Below are positions 9,702-22,592 of a DNA stretch of 64,000 bases, in pieces. The first letter of the stretch is position 1. Every line of letters starts with the position of its first letter. The translations under genes were made by a program, and so were the position numbers. The stretch comes from Macrolepiota albuminosa (Eukaryota; Basidiomycota; Agaricomycetes; Agaricales; Agaricaceae): NCBI GenBank assembly GCA_027475525.1, contig JAMWFC010000049.1, positions 3,146,947 through 3,210,946 on the forward strand. The letters run 5' to 3'. The notes under the pieces are model-generated. The model did no database searches, was not told the origin of the DNA, and was given only the letters and a program-made list of their open reading frames with translations.

Positions 9702-10048
9702 TGATGATGCCTGAACAAGGCTGAGTACCAGAGGGGGTGTAGGGTGCACTATCACTAGTGCCACTACTTAGTCAATATAGCTTTGGGCACACTAAGTATT
9801 TGAGGAAGTCTCAGACAGAGTTCCAGAGAACACACAGTAAGCAAGAGGTTGGTGGCTAAGGAAGTGGGTGATTGGAGGTGCTTGTGTAAGACTCCAAAAC
9901 ATAGCAAGAAAGCACTAAGAGTCACTAAGAAAAAGCACTAGAAAATGTGGAATCATTGCTAAGAGGAACTAAGAGATCTGGGGAAGTTGCTAAGAGACAG
10001 TGCTAGGAGGTGCAGGAAAGGGTCGCTAAGAGGCGCTAAGTATTAGCA

Positions 10049-10222
10049 TGTAACCTGAGTTACGAGTTAGAACTATCTTGTGTATATCACACAAGTGCTA
10101 AATCAGACCGCAGTATCAGATTTGACTAGTACTTAGAGTGAAAACAAGATGTTATCTTATGTGATACTCTATTAAACAATTATAGCGTCGTTGACACTTG
10201 TAACACGGATGACTCCGTTACA
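10049..10222 (-). repeat. GypA-2 3' LTR
   Basis: 174 bp, TGTAAC ... GTTACA. It matches the right LTR except for scattered transitions and lacks a 7-bp stretch present there (duplicated taaatat-type sequence in the right copy). On its inner side lies the polypurine-like tract ttggggggta (minus strand, 10223-10232), as expected for the start of plus-strand DNA synthesis. The differences between the two LTRs show that the insertion is not very recent. Confidence 0.93.
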
Positions 10223-10232
10223 TACCCCCCAA
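10223..10232 (-). other. GypA-2 polypurine tract
   Basis: On the element strand the sequence next to the 3' LTR is ttggggggta followed directly by TGTAAC. A G-rich tract at this position primes plus-strand synthesis in LTR retroelements. Confidence 0.7.
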
Positions 10233-10584
10233 TGAGACTGAATACTCGGTCTTTAGAAAGGGAGGTAGAGCGAGATGAAAGATGCATGGTAGTGCAAACA
10301 ACAGATGAATACACGTGTATGGCGTGGCTGCAAGGCATTAGCACTCATGCGCAGTGTAGATGTGTCATCTGGATACAATAGGAAGCAGTCCTTATCAGAC
10401 AAGGGCGCAGGTTGCACCAGCAGTAGATAAAAAATGTTCATGTATAAACAAATAAGAAAAACAAAAAAGAGTGACCCCTCCTCTGGGTCCGCTGTATCTA
10501 CACGCAACTCTAGAGTGCGTATCAGCTGAAATGGTTCGAGTGACATACTCGGAAGTACATACACAATAAAGTATTAACATGGGT

Positions 10585-13500
10585 CTAGGACCCAGATGAC
10601 GATGCTCCCGCAACCGCACCCATCTCAGTCACCATTGACTCCTCCTCCAGTGCGACATTAATCGCAGGAGGGGGAGGCGCCGATTCCGTCCTCAGTGGGG
10701 TTATAGGCCCCTCGACTGCAGGTGTATCCTGCTCTGCCATGCGTGACAGGAGATTGACCCGGCCTGGGTCCATGTCCGCTGTTGGCAGGTCATGCGCTGC
10801 CGTGCGTTTTAGGAGGTTGACCCGATTTGGGTCCATGCCAATCAAATAATAGAGGCTGTTGGCCTCAGGGTTTTCCGGGAGCTTGCTCTCCTCGTGATGC
10901 TTGAACATAAGACGATAGTGATTGTCTTCAGTCATCTCCCACCATCCATCCCATTGCAGGATTGCGGCAGGGGTGCCATACTTGGAGAGGCACTCCATGC
11001 GCTTGTCATTGACCTGTTTGAAGATGTCCATTGCCATTGTGGGGGAATGGAACTGCTGTTCCAGGAAGACTACGCCATATGTGTATGCGTGGTCCACCCA
11101 TTCCAGCGGGATCTGGTTGTGTAGAAGGACGTGTAATGCGTCGTTGTTGGAGAAGTTCCATGCATGGTCATCGGGCACGTGAACTTGGTGAATTTCGAGC
11201 TGCGGCCCACGTTGGGGCTCAAATGGCTGCTCGGGGAACATGGCGTCATACGAGGCAATCGCCTCTCAATAAAGCCCTGGACGGGCCACGACAAGGGTCA
11301 TGCGCCGCATGATCACTGGCTTGGCTGCACTGTTAGCGCACAGGGCTCAACATAAGGCAAACCCAAAGAGGGTCCGCCAGTGCATGTGATAGGCATGATC
11401 CATGGCAATACCTTGATAGGTATTTTCCAACCTAGGTCAGCCAAAGACCAGCGCGTACTGCGCCAGCTGGTTGAGGTTGAACGGTGTGGCTGGATCCTGA
11501 GCGCGCATTACGCGCAACGCCGTGGTGCCATCGTCTTTTGTGCACAAGAAGCGCCCCAGAATGTGTCGTCGCTTGACAAGAGCAAGGTCGTCAGGGCCCT
11601 GCATCGGGTTGACGAGTTCCTGGTACTTCGGCTCCCTCATCAGGAGCTGCATGGTTCGATCATGCAGAGCCTCAACTGTCCGCTGCGTGAACATCTGGAG
11701 CTCTGTGATCAACATGTACGCGACAATTCTGTCACAATGCGGGACGTGCACATTTACGTAGTACTTATAGAGCTGGTCCAGCTCTAGCGGAGTGCGGGGA
11801 AGACCATGCGGGGCGTGCTTATACACAATCGTACCCGGGATGTGGGCAGGATGGCCAGAGGAATACTCATATGAGGCCGCTCTATTGGCGTCAGCTCCCA
11901 TCAGCACTGTATTCGTGGCATACAAATAATAGGTGCAGTGGCTGAGTGCTCCTCTAAAGCACGAATTCATTCGCTTGATATCGAGCGGACCCCACACCTT
12001 CACCCCCAAGCCATCGGGGATCCTCCCCAAGAATTCATCCTCGGCCCTATACTTCTGGGCCTTTAGCTCCTTGGCGCGAATTGCCTTCTTCTTTGCAATG
12101 CGCTTATTGCGCAATACTCGTTGGAATCGGTCCGCGGCCGATTCCCCCTCCTCCCTGTCCTCCTCCTGCTCTGAACTCGACTCTCCATAGTCGCTCTCGT
12201 CGGACAGGGATGGTACTGGTGTTTTGCCTTTTTCAGGCATGGTCCTCCCTCTCGAGGTCGCCACCAGACCATCATACTGCTCCGGTGTGCGGGGGTCTGG
12301 GGTCAGTACGACCACAGGGTAGTGTTCTGGTGGGGCTGGTACAAACACCGGCAGCATAAACAACATCTGGACTTCTCCCGCTCGTGTGGGAATGCCAGCA
12401 GGAAATATTATCACCTCCAATTTAGAGGCATTGAGAGGCGGCTTGCGGCCGTGGCGCTGATGAGACAGCCCCGACTTGGTCGGGGTGGACGATTCTAGTT
12501 GTGGCTGAGCCACCAGAGGGGCAGGTGCATTTTGCGCCAGAGTTCTCCCTCCAGGCTCAGCGTGAGGAGTGACGGTAGTGGGCGCTCTTGGTGCCACAGC
12601 AACGGTTTTGGGCCCCCTAGGTGGGGCCCAGGATGATGCGGTTTCCCGCTGGCCCAGGGACAGACCTGCCAAGGGTTCACTGACTGCAGTCAGCGACTCT
12701 GAGGAGGCCTGAGGGCCCGACTCAGGCAACTGTGATGACGAAGCCACGGGCTGAGCAGGCTGCTCATGGTGTGCAAATTGCGCTTCCAACAGCATCCTTT
12801 CCTGTGGAGGGTCGACCAGTCGACTGGGCTAATATTTAGCCCTCTCGACCTCGGCGGTCGGTTCCTCACCCATGGCGATTTTGTGCTTAGACGCACGTTC
12901 AATCTGTTCCAGTGCTGCGATGCGCTGCCTCTTCATCAGCTTGATCTGGTCGAGCAATCCCTCCATCACCATCATGGCCAAACTGTCCTGCAGGAAGGAT
13001 GCAGTTGCAGGGACTGGCTGTCCTGCTGCTTCCAGTCTGCCCAACAGCATGTCTGACACTGCTAAACTCTGCGCTTGTGGTGCAGGCTCCCCATATGACT
13101 CTTCCACGGGCCGATGTGCCTGTCACGACCCCTCCCCTCCGGGCCCACCCTGAGACACCCCCGGAACACCACCCGGGACCCTCCCTCCGACCTCGCAGGA
13201 CACGCCCCGCCATCACAACCACCGACACCGCCATCATGCGCGTCAAGGACCGCCATCAGCCACCGCCAGCCCTGATCAACGATCAGATCACGTGACTCAT
13301 TTCCGGCTATCACGCATCACGCATCACAGCTCCCTCCGCGCCAATTGATCGCGCGCCCCACACACGCGATCCTGGTATACAGCCCCTGCCGCTACTCAAT
13401 GACCCCCGGAGCCCATCTCAGACACCCCGGAACCCCGAGACCCAGTCCCGTAGTACTTATAGCATAGTTCCCTGTTGTACTCGCCAGTCTTGATATTACA

Positions 13501-14219
13501 TACATTGCTTTACTTGGATTGTTGTGTGCCCTCTATTTGACTGGTACGCATTGACTGGCATGCTTGACTGGCACGCTTGGATAATCGCATGCTCTAAGAC
13601 TGGTACGCACTTTGCGACTCTAATTTACTAACTTGGTCTCGTCTTAGAACCTCCGGTTCACGACTCGACCCCCACCCGAACTCCCCAGTTTCCCACCACC
13701 CAAAACCCTGGACTAAGTCCCCCCTCCCGGGATTTCCCTGTCCACGCCTTGAACCCCAGAGTCCTAGCCCCGGAGTTCCAGACACCCGAGTATCTGTGGG
13801 TCAAGTCCACATTGTAAGGGCAATCGCTTTCCCAGAAGGCCCCCGACTCAGCGGAACCTGACAGTGCCCATGGTACTGACGGCGGCCCCATCACCACACC
13901 CGCATACATCGGATGCGACGCAGCTGGACGTGCCGACAGTTCCTGATAGTAGCGCTCGCGGCGCATGCTGTCCTCCGGGCGCCCATAGCACTCTTTGTCA
14001 TCGACCTCCATCTCTTGCGAGTGGATGTCTGGTATGGAAGCAGCTCGTCACGGCCTGGATAGGCCACGCCTGCTGACTGAAACTGGCTTACCGCCAGATA
14101 TGGCGGCTGCCTCTGGTACTGATCGGGATAATCATGGTTTTGTATATTCAGGGATCTCCCCCCTCCACTAGAGCCTTGCCGGCTCTGATCACCCTTTTGT
14201 GGCCCCCAATAGGCCATTT
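10585..14219 (-). pseudogene. GypA-2 3' ORF, unknown long protein, interrupted by stops, a frameshift and LTR-T
   Basis: The reading frame begins MAYWGPQKGDQ at about 14219. It changes frame once near 14040 (continuing as MEVDDKECYGRPEDS), is cut by solo LTR-T at 13121-13863, resumes in the same frame once one TSD copy is ignored (VEESYGEPAPQAQ), and ends near 10585. In-frame stops are TAG at 12829 and TGA at 11437, with two more TGA codons between 11437 and 11241. Regions: Q/P-rich start; helical MVMEGLLDQIKLMKRQRI; a proline/serine-rich linker; a basic cluster (RNKRIAKKKAIRAKELKAQK); then a globular part with MNSCFRGALSHCTYYLYATN, DRIVAYMLITELQMFTQR and PLEWVDHAYTYGVVFLEQQF. I believe related hypothetical proteins occur in agaricomycetes, but I know of no assigned function. 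Confidence 0.75.
13121..13863 (-). mobile_element. Solo LTR-T copy 1, inside the GypA-2 3' ORF
   Basis: 743 bp. On the minus strand it starts TGTCAGGTTCCGC and ends GGTCGTGACA. The 5-bp duplication gtgcc is present on both sides (13116-13120 and 13864-13868). There is no internal coding sequence. It is the same family as 22593-23335 and 28888-29592, and retains many CpG sites. Confidence 0.96.
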
Positions 14220-14381
14220 TCACTAGACACATATACTACGTGTATTGGGACTGAGAAAAGAAAGAGAAAAAAAACAATCTCCCAACTCCGCTAGTGGTGT
14301 AAACAACCACAAATACACACCACCCGGCCTCTCACCGGCAATCAAAGTGGACTTTGTCCACATTCCACCACCACACGCGCG

Positions 14382-14648
14382 TTACGCGCGTTTTGCTAGC
14401 TGTTGAGGGTGTTTCATGCCCTGCAACTCTAGATACCTGTCCATCGCTGCAAGGTCCTTGCAGTTCACTAGTGGTTTCCAGGTAGTATCACCTAAACTCC
14501 ACCTTACCTCGAATTCGAGGCTTCCTTTTGTCCATTGATGACCTATGAGGTCATCTACAAACCACTCCTGGTCATTGCCAGTTCCAAAGTCATACGGCTC
14601 CGGAGTCGCGCAATTAGGGAAGAGCGCATCACTACTAGCTATATATGG
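14382..14648 (-). pseudogene. GypA-2 chromodomain, after an in-frame TGA
   Basis: This continues the integrase frame after TGA (14649-14651). It reads NDQEWFVDDLIGHQW, LEFEVRWSLGDTTWKPL and LAAMDRYLELQG, paralleling the GypA-1 chromodomain, and ends at a TAA (14382-14384). The stop before it falls nine codons later than the one in GypA-1, so the two stops arose independently. Confidence 0.82.
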
Positions 14649-17600
14649 TCACAATAGTGACACATGAAACTTGGGAACTATCCTGCGCACTTGCAGCGCG
14701 TGGGGTAGTTCCAACACGTAGTTAGACGTGCTCGGCTCCGCTTCAAAGACCTTATATGGTCCAATCCACTTCGGACATAACTTACTCACCCTGCCTTTCG
14801 GCAGGTTCAAGTTCTTTGTCGAAAGGTACACTAGGCTCCCTTTCTCGATGTCCGGCTCATCACGTCTGCAATTATTTGCATGTTTGGTCTGCCATACACG
14901 CAATTCTATAATTGCGTCATGGGCATCTGCCAGATTCCTTAGCACGTTGCACGCAAACTGCTTTACTCCCACATGAATAACTTCGTCCGTACAAAGTTCA
15001 CAAATCATGGATGGCATGTAGCCATTGTTGAGTTCAAAGGGTGAGTACCCTGTGGTTTCCGATATACTCACATTTATTGCGAATTCCACGAGTGGACATC
15101 TATCCACCCAGTCCTTCTCATCAGGATGTACGAATGCTCGCAATATTTGCACAATATTTCTATTCGCACATTCAGTTTGACCATCCATTTGTGGATGAAA
15201 CGATGTCAACATGAGCAACTTTGCTCCTAGCAGGTTGTGCAGCTCCTTCTACCAGTTGGAAGTGAATTTAGCATCTCGATCGCTTATGATCGAGCTTGGC
15301 AATCCATGGAGGCGCACTATCTCCTGGAGATAGATCCACGACAAGTCCGACGCTGTCATGGTGGTTCTCACCGGAATAAGATGGACCATACTGGTCATTC
15401 TGCAGATCACTACCCAGAGGTAGTTAAAACCCTTCGACTCAGGGAACGGACCTATAAAGTCCATCCTGATTGAATCCCAGGGTTTGACTGGTATGGGTAG
15501 CGAATAAAGCTTTCCCGGTGGCTTCAAAGTCGATACTTTCGACTGTTGACATAGCTCGCATGTTGAGCAAAATTGGCTCGTCTCTTTGGCCATTTGCGGC
15601 CACCAGTACCAGCGTCGCACATAGTCCAGCGTTTTCTGAGTTCCGAAGTGGCCCACTACTCTATGGGCCTGGTCCAGGATAGTCATAATCAACGACCTCT
15701 CCCGGGGAATGCAGATGACTTTGGACCCCATGAGTCTGATAAGGTAGACAAGCTGCTGCTCCACCTTGAAGCGCGGATGCGCTTGGATATTGTTCAGAAT
15801 CTCTAAGAAGAGATTATCATCCTTGTATCCTTGCTGGATACATGTGTGGAATTGCGCATTGCCTAAGTCGGCTGGTGCAGGCGTATGATCCTGTGACTCC
15901 AGCGCTTGCTGGAGCGTTATACCAGTACCTCCTGTGGGCACCCCTTGCCTTGTCTCTTTACTTGGCTGAGGGGCCTCATGATCCACTAGCACCTGGGCTT
16001 CGATATCGCGACTCTCTTGCTGTTTGTGCAGTCACTTACTGCGACGTGTTTCCTGCACTCGCATGGCACGTAGCTCGACCCTATGTTCTCTGATTTTATG
16101 GAATTGATGCAGAGGCAAATCTTCGCCCTCTGGGTCTATACGTTTGTCCACCTGGACATAGTCATGCGTGTCATGGACGTCATCTCGAGTATTACTCTTG
16201 AAATATTGAGACAGGCAATCCACGACTTTGTTCAATTCACCTTTTACATAGGTGATGTCAAACTGGTACCGCGACATGTAGTCAATCCAGCAACATTGTC
16301 ATGGGGACAGGTGCATCTGAGTCTTGAAGAACTCTAGTGCTTTGTGATCCGTAATAATGTGGATCTTATATCCCATCAGTTTATCCTCCCACTTTAGGAG
16401 GGCTTCCAGGATTGCAAGTGTTTCTAACTCGTGCACAGCATAATTCTGCTGAGCAGCAGTGAATTTACGGGACATAAATCCCGCTGGTCGGCAAGTCTGC
16501 CATGTTTTACCCTGGCCAAACATGGCCCCAACCCCAGTCTTCGACACATCGCAAATGAGCCAGATGGGCTCGTTGATGCGTGGGTCAATTGGCCAGATAA
16601 CTGGCATTTTCACGCATATGCGCTTAATCATCTCAAAACACCGCTGATGCAGTGGTCTCCAATGAAACGGTGACCCATTCTGGGTCATGGCCATAAGTGG
16701 CCCGGTGTATGCAGTGATGTCTGGCAAGAAGTTGCCAATATAGTTCACCAGTCCGACAAATCGTTGGATATCATTATATGTGCGTGGAGTACGCCACTCT
16801 CGGATTCGGTCGAGCTTATCCGTATCAGGATGAATGCCCTTCTCGTCAATGATGTGACCAAGACAATCTATACTCGTTGCGTACAACTCGCACTTCTTCC
16901 ATTTGAGATAGAGGCTGGCCTTCCGTAGTCGTTCAAATACAACTCGTAGGTGCTGCTCATGCTCCTCAATGGAGTCAGAAAATATGAATATATCGTCTAA
17001 ATAGACGTGCATAAACTTCCCGATTACATCTCGGAAGATTGAGGTCATTAACCTCTGAAATGTTGCCGGTGCATTACAATCACCAATCTGCATGATGTTA
17101 CTCACGAACGTCCCCATCAGGGACGAGAACAGTGTCTTCGGTATATCCTCTTCGCGGATGCGAACCTGTTCATACACGTCTGTGAGGTCGATTTTCGACC
17201 GATACTTCGCTGTCATGACATCTTCTCATATTACTTCCTGGTCTGGAAGAGGTGTCACATCCTTGACTGTATTATCATTGCGCTGTCGTGCATCCAATGC
17301 CGTCCTTAACGTTCCATCCTTCTTGGGAATACAAAGTAATGGGGCAGCTTGCACCGCTGGTCGTGGTTCTTTGCATTTATATATCTATTTGTCTTTTCAC
17401 AAAGTTGATCCTGTAGTGCTCGTGGGCAGTGAGGCAAATGATATTTGTACTGCTTGTTATTGTCAATGAGGTTGATCTCATGATTAACCTCCCGCCATGG
17501 AGGAAGCTCTTCCTTTGTTCCATTGACGATATCAGCAAACTCCAGTTGCCATTGCTGGCACAATCGAGGAATATCCTCCTCTGTAAGGCTCACAGCCTTA

Positions 17601-18273
17601 CCTTTTCCTTTGGCTATATGTGCTATACGCGGTTGAACCTTTGGTTCAAATCACTCCCATAAGGCACGTACATGCTCCTCTGTGAGATCTCTCAAATTCA
17701 ACCTTACAACCGGTTGTTTCCTTGTCGTATTTGCCGACGACTGCACGCTTCTCGCTTTCAGCGAGAGTCCGTCAAATACAATATTTGATGTTTCGGAAAT
17801 CTCGTCCTCTCGTGCGTGACGGTACACTTCTCCCATCTGGGTCGCCTGCACCCTTCCCATAGCCTGCGTCACCATTGACGCTACCAACTCATTCCACTCC
17901 CATGGCATTCATGGGTCATACGCCCATTGCACTTCTGGCCAAGGCACTGGTTGGTCCATTAGCGACCTAATGCTACCCACAGTTCCCATCGTACTGTCTA
18001 CCTTGTCCTTGACGAGATCCTCCACCTTCACTCGAGAGCTAGTCGGCTGGCATTCCAGCGACTCCACCATGCGTTTACTACACTCATTCTTGCACTGTAC
18101 AGCCTGTTTAGGCTTTCCATTGTTACACCCAATCATATCTGGGTGCTTCCCCTTCTCCAGAGTTCCTTGAAACTCTTCCTCAGACATCAGTATAGCCGGG
18201 GAGTCTGCCAGCAGGCTTTTCAGTGGGGCCTGTTCGTCCTCCACCTCCTGTACAGTCGCTCTCCTGCAACCAT
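14649..18273 (-). pseudogene. GypA-2 pol (RT, RNase H, integrase), multiply broken
   Basis: Homologous to GypA-1 pol throughout. RT is best preserved (16299-17216, YLDD intact in HVYLDDIFIFSD), followed by RNase H (TDHKALEFF), the integrase zinc finger (HRVVGHFGTQ, CSTCELCQQ), the DDE region and the KLCPKWIGPYKV motif. Breaks include TGA in DP*MPWEWNEL where GypA-1 has an arginine, frameshifts near 17216-17306 and 16285, a TGA near 16029 and a TGG-to-TAG near 15245. Most breaks are transitions. This copy cannot make a full pol. Confidence 0.93.
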
Positions 18274-21200
18274 CTAGTCAGTTGCGCGATAGCGCCTCAA
18301 ACAACCATCTGTGTCGTTCAACAACACTTTCTCCGCCTTCAAAGGCATACCATTCACCACGACCATGTTGTTTACAAAATCCAGTGACACCTTGTTCTTA
18401 CGCATGAACAGCGTACCGATGATCATGTCATAGCGATCAAAATTTGCTATATCCACATATTCTTTCATTGACATCCCTGCCGTCTTCATTCTCACTTCCA
18501 CGCCAAACTGTACCATAGCACAACTCCCGACAGTCCCCAGTTGGAGCATCAATGGCTCCTCCAGTTCATGAACGCAAATCGCGTTGACATGAGCAAACTG
18601 GGGTGTAATGCCCGTAGTGGTACTCCCGGAGTCCCACAACGTCCATGCCGGATATCCATTGACATCAACATATGTGACCAGGCACTCCTTCTCCTCAGGA
18701 GTATAGCGTGGCCTGTGCAACGTATTAGTTGCCTTCCACAGGGTTACGCGTTGCATTCAGACATGCTGATCTCCACGGCACTCAATCAGTGCAAACAGGT
18801 GTTCTTCCTCGTCCTCATGAGCATAATAGTTGCTGTCGTACACATCCACTGCGATGTATTCATCGCCATCAATCTGGACGCTCTCGGCATCATCTACTTC
18901 CAACCCGTCAGCCTCTACTTGCGGCTCCTCCTCTGTTTCATCAATGATCTCATCGTCCTTGTCGTCACTGACAACATCACTTGGTGCTGCAGCCATATGG
19001 GCCGCTCAGATGTGTGCCTTAGGAGGGGTGGGGCACTCCTTAGCAAAATGTCCACTCCTGCCACAATTGTAACACGCTGAGGGATCCCTGGCAGGCCTTC
19101 TCTGGCCACTCCTGGAACTCCAGCGGCTTTGCCTGCCATACGTGCTGCAGGCGCCACCACTCCTCTCAGTGCTACTTGATTCTGACCTGAAAAGGGTCAA
19201 CTATCCTTCGCTGGCAATTGTCCAGCAGGCTTTGACCGAGGCCGTTGGCCTCCAGGGATTGTCTTACGAACAACAAATTGCAGATTGTAATTGTTCTCCA
19301 TCTCCATCCATTTGGCCAGGAAGGTTCCCACCTTCACTGCCTGACGGTTCACAGTTCCTTGTCGGGAACTCCGCTGCTCATAATGGTTTGCCGTCTGTGT
19401 CGACTGCTCATAACGGATGGCATACGCCAAGAATTCGGTCACAGTATTGACCTCCGGAGACAAATTGTCGTTGCATATCAACGCTCTCCTCATGTCTGCG
19501 GGTATTCCGTCCAGGAATGTCTCATGAATAGTGTATTTGTCTGGATAGACGGCCATATTCTGTGCATAACCCACCAGGTCATCATAAAAGGTCTGGATGC
19601 CAGTCTTAGCATCATACACTGCCTTTCTAAAGGCATCACAAGCTTCCTGCATCATAGCAGCATTGACGAAACGATTGTACAGTCCTATCAGGACTTCTTT
19701 AAATGTCCAATGCGGCTTGTCATGATTAATGTGGAGAACATGGCGACGGAACCAATTCCGAGCCTCTCCTTCCATAAATTCGTGTAGCACGAATATCCTC
19801 TCCTGGTCCATGTTGTCTCCACCATAGCAGCAGGCTGCGAGGTGGTAGCACACATCCATGGCCCAGTCCTCCAGTTGAGAGAACCTATGTCCTCCAATGT
19901 ACGCACATATATGCTTACCATCGGATTTATGGGGACTTACCCCAGCAGGAAACTTAAATCTGACTCCAAGGGAGTCATCCACCAGACGAGTGAGGCAGTC
20001 ATGCATATGATCCATATGGATCCTGACCGCTTCATTCATTCCCGGCGTAGTTTCATGCAATTCATGAGGTGTGAGCATCGAAAATGTCCAGGGACTGCGA
20101 AACAGGTGTTCATTGGCCGTTTGTTCTGGCCGTGGGGTGGGCTGTTGCCCTACTTGTGGCTCTGCTGGTTCTCCACCAGCCTCCCTGCCACTATCACGAC
20201 GATTATTATTGTCTCGATCGTTATTTTTGTGATCACGACCTCCACTGTTGTTATTGCGACGACTTGGCTCTCTCCGTTCGTAGTGACCACTACTATCATC
20301 ACTACCACCTGGATCTCTGTCTGGTTCAGCAGTCCGAGCTGCGAATTGTCGCCGCATGTCATTGACAGGTGTTACACCCTTGCACCCTTCAAAGACTACC
20401 CCCTGGTCGTCAATTAATGACTCACCATGATTGCGCAAGTCCTGGTTGCGTATCCTCTGGTAATTGACATGTTCATTCCAGTTGTTCACCAGGTGGATGC
20501 GTCGCACTACACATCGTAGTCACGTTCACTCCTCAAGAATGTGGACTTCATCCACCTCTTCCTTGATTGTAACTTGCTTATGAGGTGTCTTAACCTCCTG
20601 CACTGCAAGTAGTGCCTCTGGCTCTGCCGGAGTCGTCGTCACAGTCTCCACCTCAGACAATGCCTGCTGAGGCACTCCGCTAACAATGCGTTGACGGTTT
20701 GCGGCGTTCTGACGCCGAACGTAGTCTTGCTGAGACTCATTAGCCTGACGAGGCGCATTGAGCAATTCCATCATGTCCGCGATTAATAGCACTCGTCGGC
20801 ACACACTCATCTCACAGGAGTAGCTGTTGAGACTGCTGACCCTCGCACTGCTTTGCGCTTAAGGTATTCCACTACTTTGAGTTCAAAGATGTGCACAAAC
20901 AATTTGAGATATTCATTCGAATCTGCACAGGGTACATCGTGGCTCCTAGCAGCCAGCAACTGTAAATGCTTTACTACATAAAGCTGGAGACGCTTTTGCA
21001 TCAATTCCTTCATGACTGCCGGATATCGGTCCAACATCAGCTGCAACTGGATTGACAAGGTCGAATGCAACCTTTTGCTTTCCTCATTATCTGAGGATTC
21101 CAGCTCAGACTCTAAGTCCATAACTCTCCTGAGGCTGTCATGCCTCACTTGCGGCTGTTTGCCGGCCCATCTGTGCAACTCTGGCATTCCAGGCACTGTT

Positions 21201-21736
21201 GTCGCCTTTTCCAACCTTACGACATTGTCTTCCTCCCTACTGACCACTATTGCTGGTCCTTGCACCTGTCCTTGTGTTGTCAGTGATGACGGTCCCGGTT
21301 CAGTAGCCACATCGGCCACATATTCCAAAAGCCGTTCAGTAGGTGCAGTCCAGAAGGGGGTACTATGCGCAAACGCGCTGCCTTGTACTATTTCTGAGTA
21401 CTGGGTAATATCTGGTTGACCCTCAGAATGAGCTGACGAGCTCTTGGGCAATACCAGATACATCAATGAAGGCATTTGGCTCGCTGGCAGCGACACTCCT
21501 GAGACCGCGGATCTCTCTCCTGGTTTACCACCAGGCCATACAATGGACATCATCCACGATACGGATAGCCCACCAGGCATTCCAAAGCTCGCGCTGACAT
21601 TGCAAGGGATCTTTTTGTCCTGCTTTGGCAGAGGTTGGTATGCTGATGCAGATTGCGTCTTCACAGCTTGAAGTGCAGGTAGGTCACCTGTGTCTGCAGC
21701 TAGGAACAGAGGATCTGGATCAAGAGAGCCAGTCAT
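18274..21736 (-). pseudogene. GypA-2 gag-protease, broken
   Basis: It starts at ATG 21736 (MTGSLDPDPLFLAADT). Pieces: an N-terminal region to 20807, a short frame to 20526, the capsid region (19197-20507: WAMDVCYHLAACCYGG, FMEGEARNWFRRHV, YNRFVNAAMMQEACDAF), a zinc knuckle CYNCGRSGHFAKEC near 19040-19080, an acidic linker, and the protease (18274-18756, WTLWDSGSTTTG and IIGTLFM). The ORF ends in TAG; pol follows in another frame here. It has the same domain order as GypA-1 gag-pro. Confidence 0.92.
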
Positions 21737-21847
21737 GGAAGCACGTTTTCAGCATGATGCCAACAGAGAATCGAGAGGTTTTGATGATAGTTGCTTAGTT
21801 GGTAACAAGCCTAGATTTTAAAGCCGATAGCAGAAGATTTAAAAAAA

Positions 21848-22028
21848 TGTAACCTGAGTTACGAGTTAGAACTATCTTGTGTGTATCACACAAGTGCTAA
21901 ATCAGACCGCAGTATCGGATTTGACTAGTACTTAGAGTGAAAACAAGATGTTATCTTATGTAATACTCTATTAAATATTAAACAATTATAGTGTCATTGA
22001 CGCTTGTAACACAGATGACTCCGTTACA
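21848..22028 (-). repeat. GypA-2 5' LTR
   Basis: 181 bp, TGTAAC ... GTTACA, the partner of 10049-10222, with a 7-bp insertion. On the inner side the element strand continues with a run of T followed by aaatcttctgc. No TGG-initial primer-binding site complementary to a tRNA 3' end is visible there. Confidence 0.93.
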
Positions 22029-22592
22029 TAGCACCTATGATGAGAAGATAAAATAATAAGATTGCTTAGCAGATCTAAGCACAAATGCAAAGCCATAGTT
22101 GCAAGGCACTAAGAGACTTTAGCAAAAGAGAGAGAGAGAGAGAAAACTAAAGCAGAGTCCTCTTGCTTGACATGGTCAACAAAGAGGTAGTCTGTCACAT
22201 AGAGTAACCAAAATAGTGGGATACGATCCCTACTGCCAAATTGATTGGTTGGTTGGTTGGTTGGTTGGTTGTGAACTACTAGCAAAAAGTAAGTATTTAT
22301 AGTAAAAAAGTTGGCTGACACTTAGAGAATAAGCATTGCTAGAAAGCGGAGAACTGATAAAAATGTAAGTAAACGCCATAAATTAAACTATAAGGTGAAA
22401 ATATTCCTAATCATGGTGTCAGGTGGCTATCATGAAAATACTTTATCATTCCACCCTGTAAGTGCTGTCATGGCTAAGGGTATTATGCCAGATTGACTGA
22501 TGCCAAGTGTCTGTGTCAATGTATAGCCATGGAGTGCAAGTGGCAAGGTGCAGCAAGATGTCAACAGTGGTGCTAAGAATAGATCAAGCCAT

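Larger units (their letters stand above)
10049..22028 (-). mobile_element. GypA-2, complete but decayed gypsy element nested in LTR-X
   Basis: Two LTRs (10049-10222 and 21848-22028) bound a 12-kb element with flanking duplication tagca (10044-10048 and 22029-22033). The interrupted site reads continuously in the paralogous LTR-X at about 40466. The gene order on the minus strand is gag-pro, pol, chromodomain and 3' ORF, as in GypA-1. Every coding part has stops or frameshifts. Because the 3' LTR is inside this window, GypA-2 shows the full extent of the 3' ORF region that GypA-1 only begins. Confidence 0.95.

Noticed and set aside
10585..12795. GypA-2 3' ORF as an envelope gene
   Set aside because: No signal peptide, membrane anchor or cleavage site seen; position alone is not enough.
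22242..22271. (TTGG)n run as functional element
   Set aside because: Simple-repeat expansion inside LTR-X copy 1, absent from copy 2.
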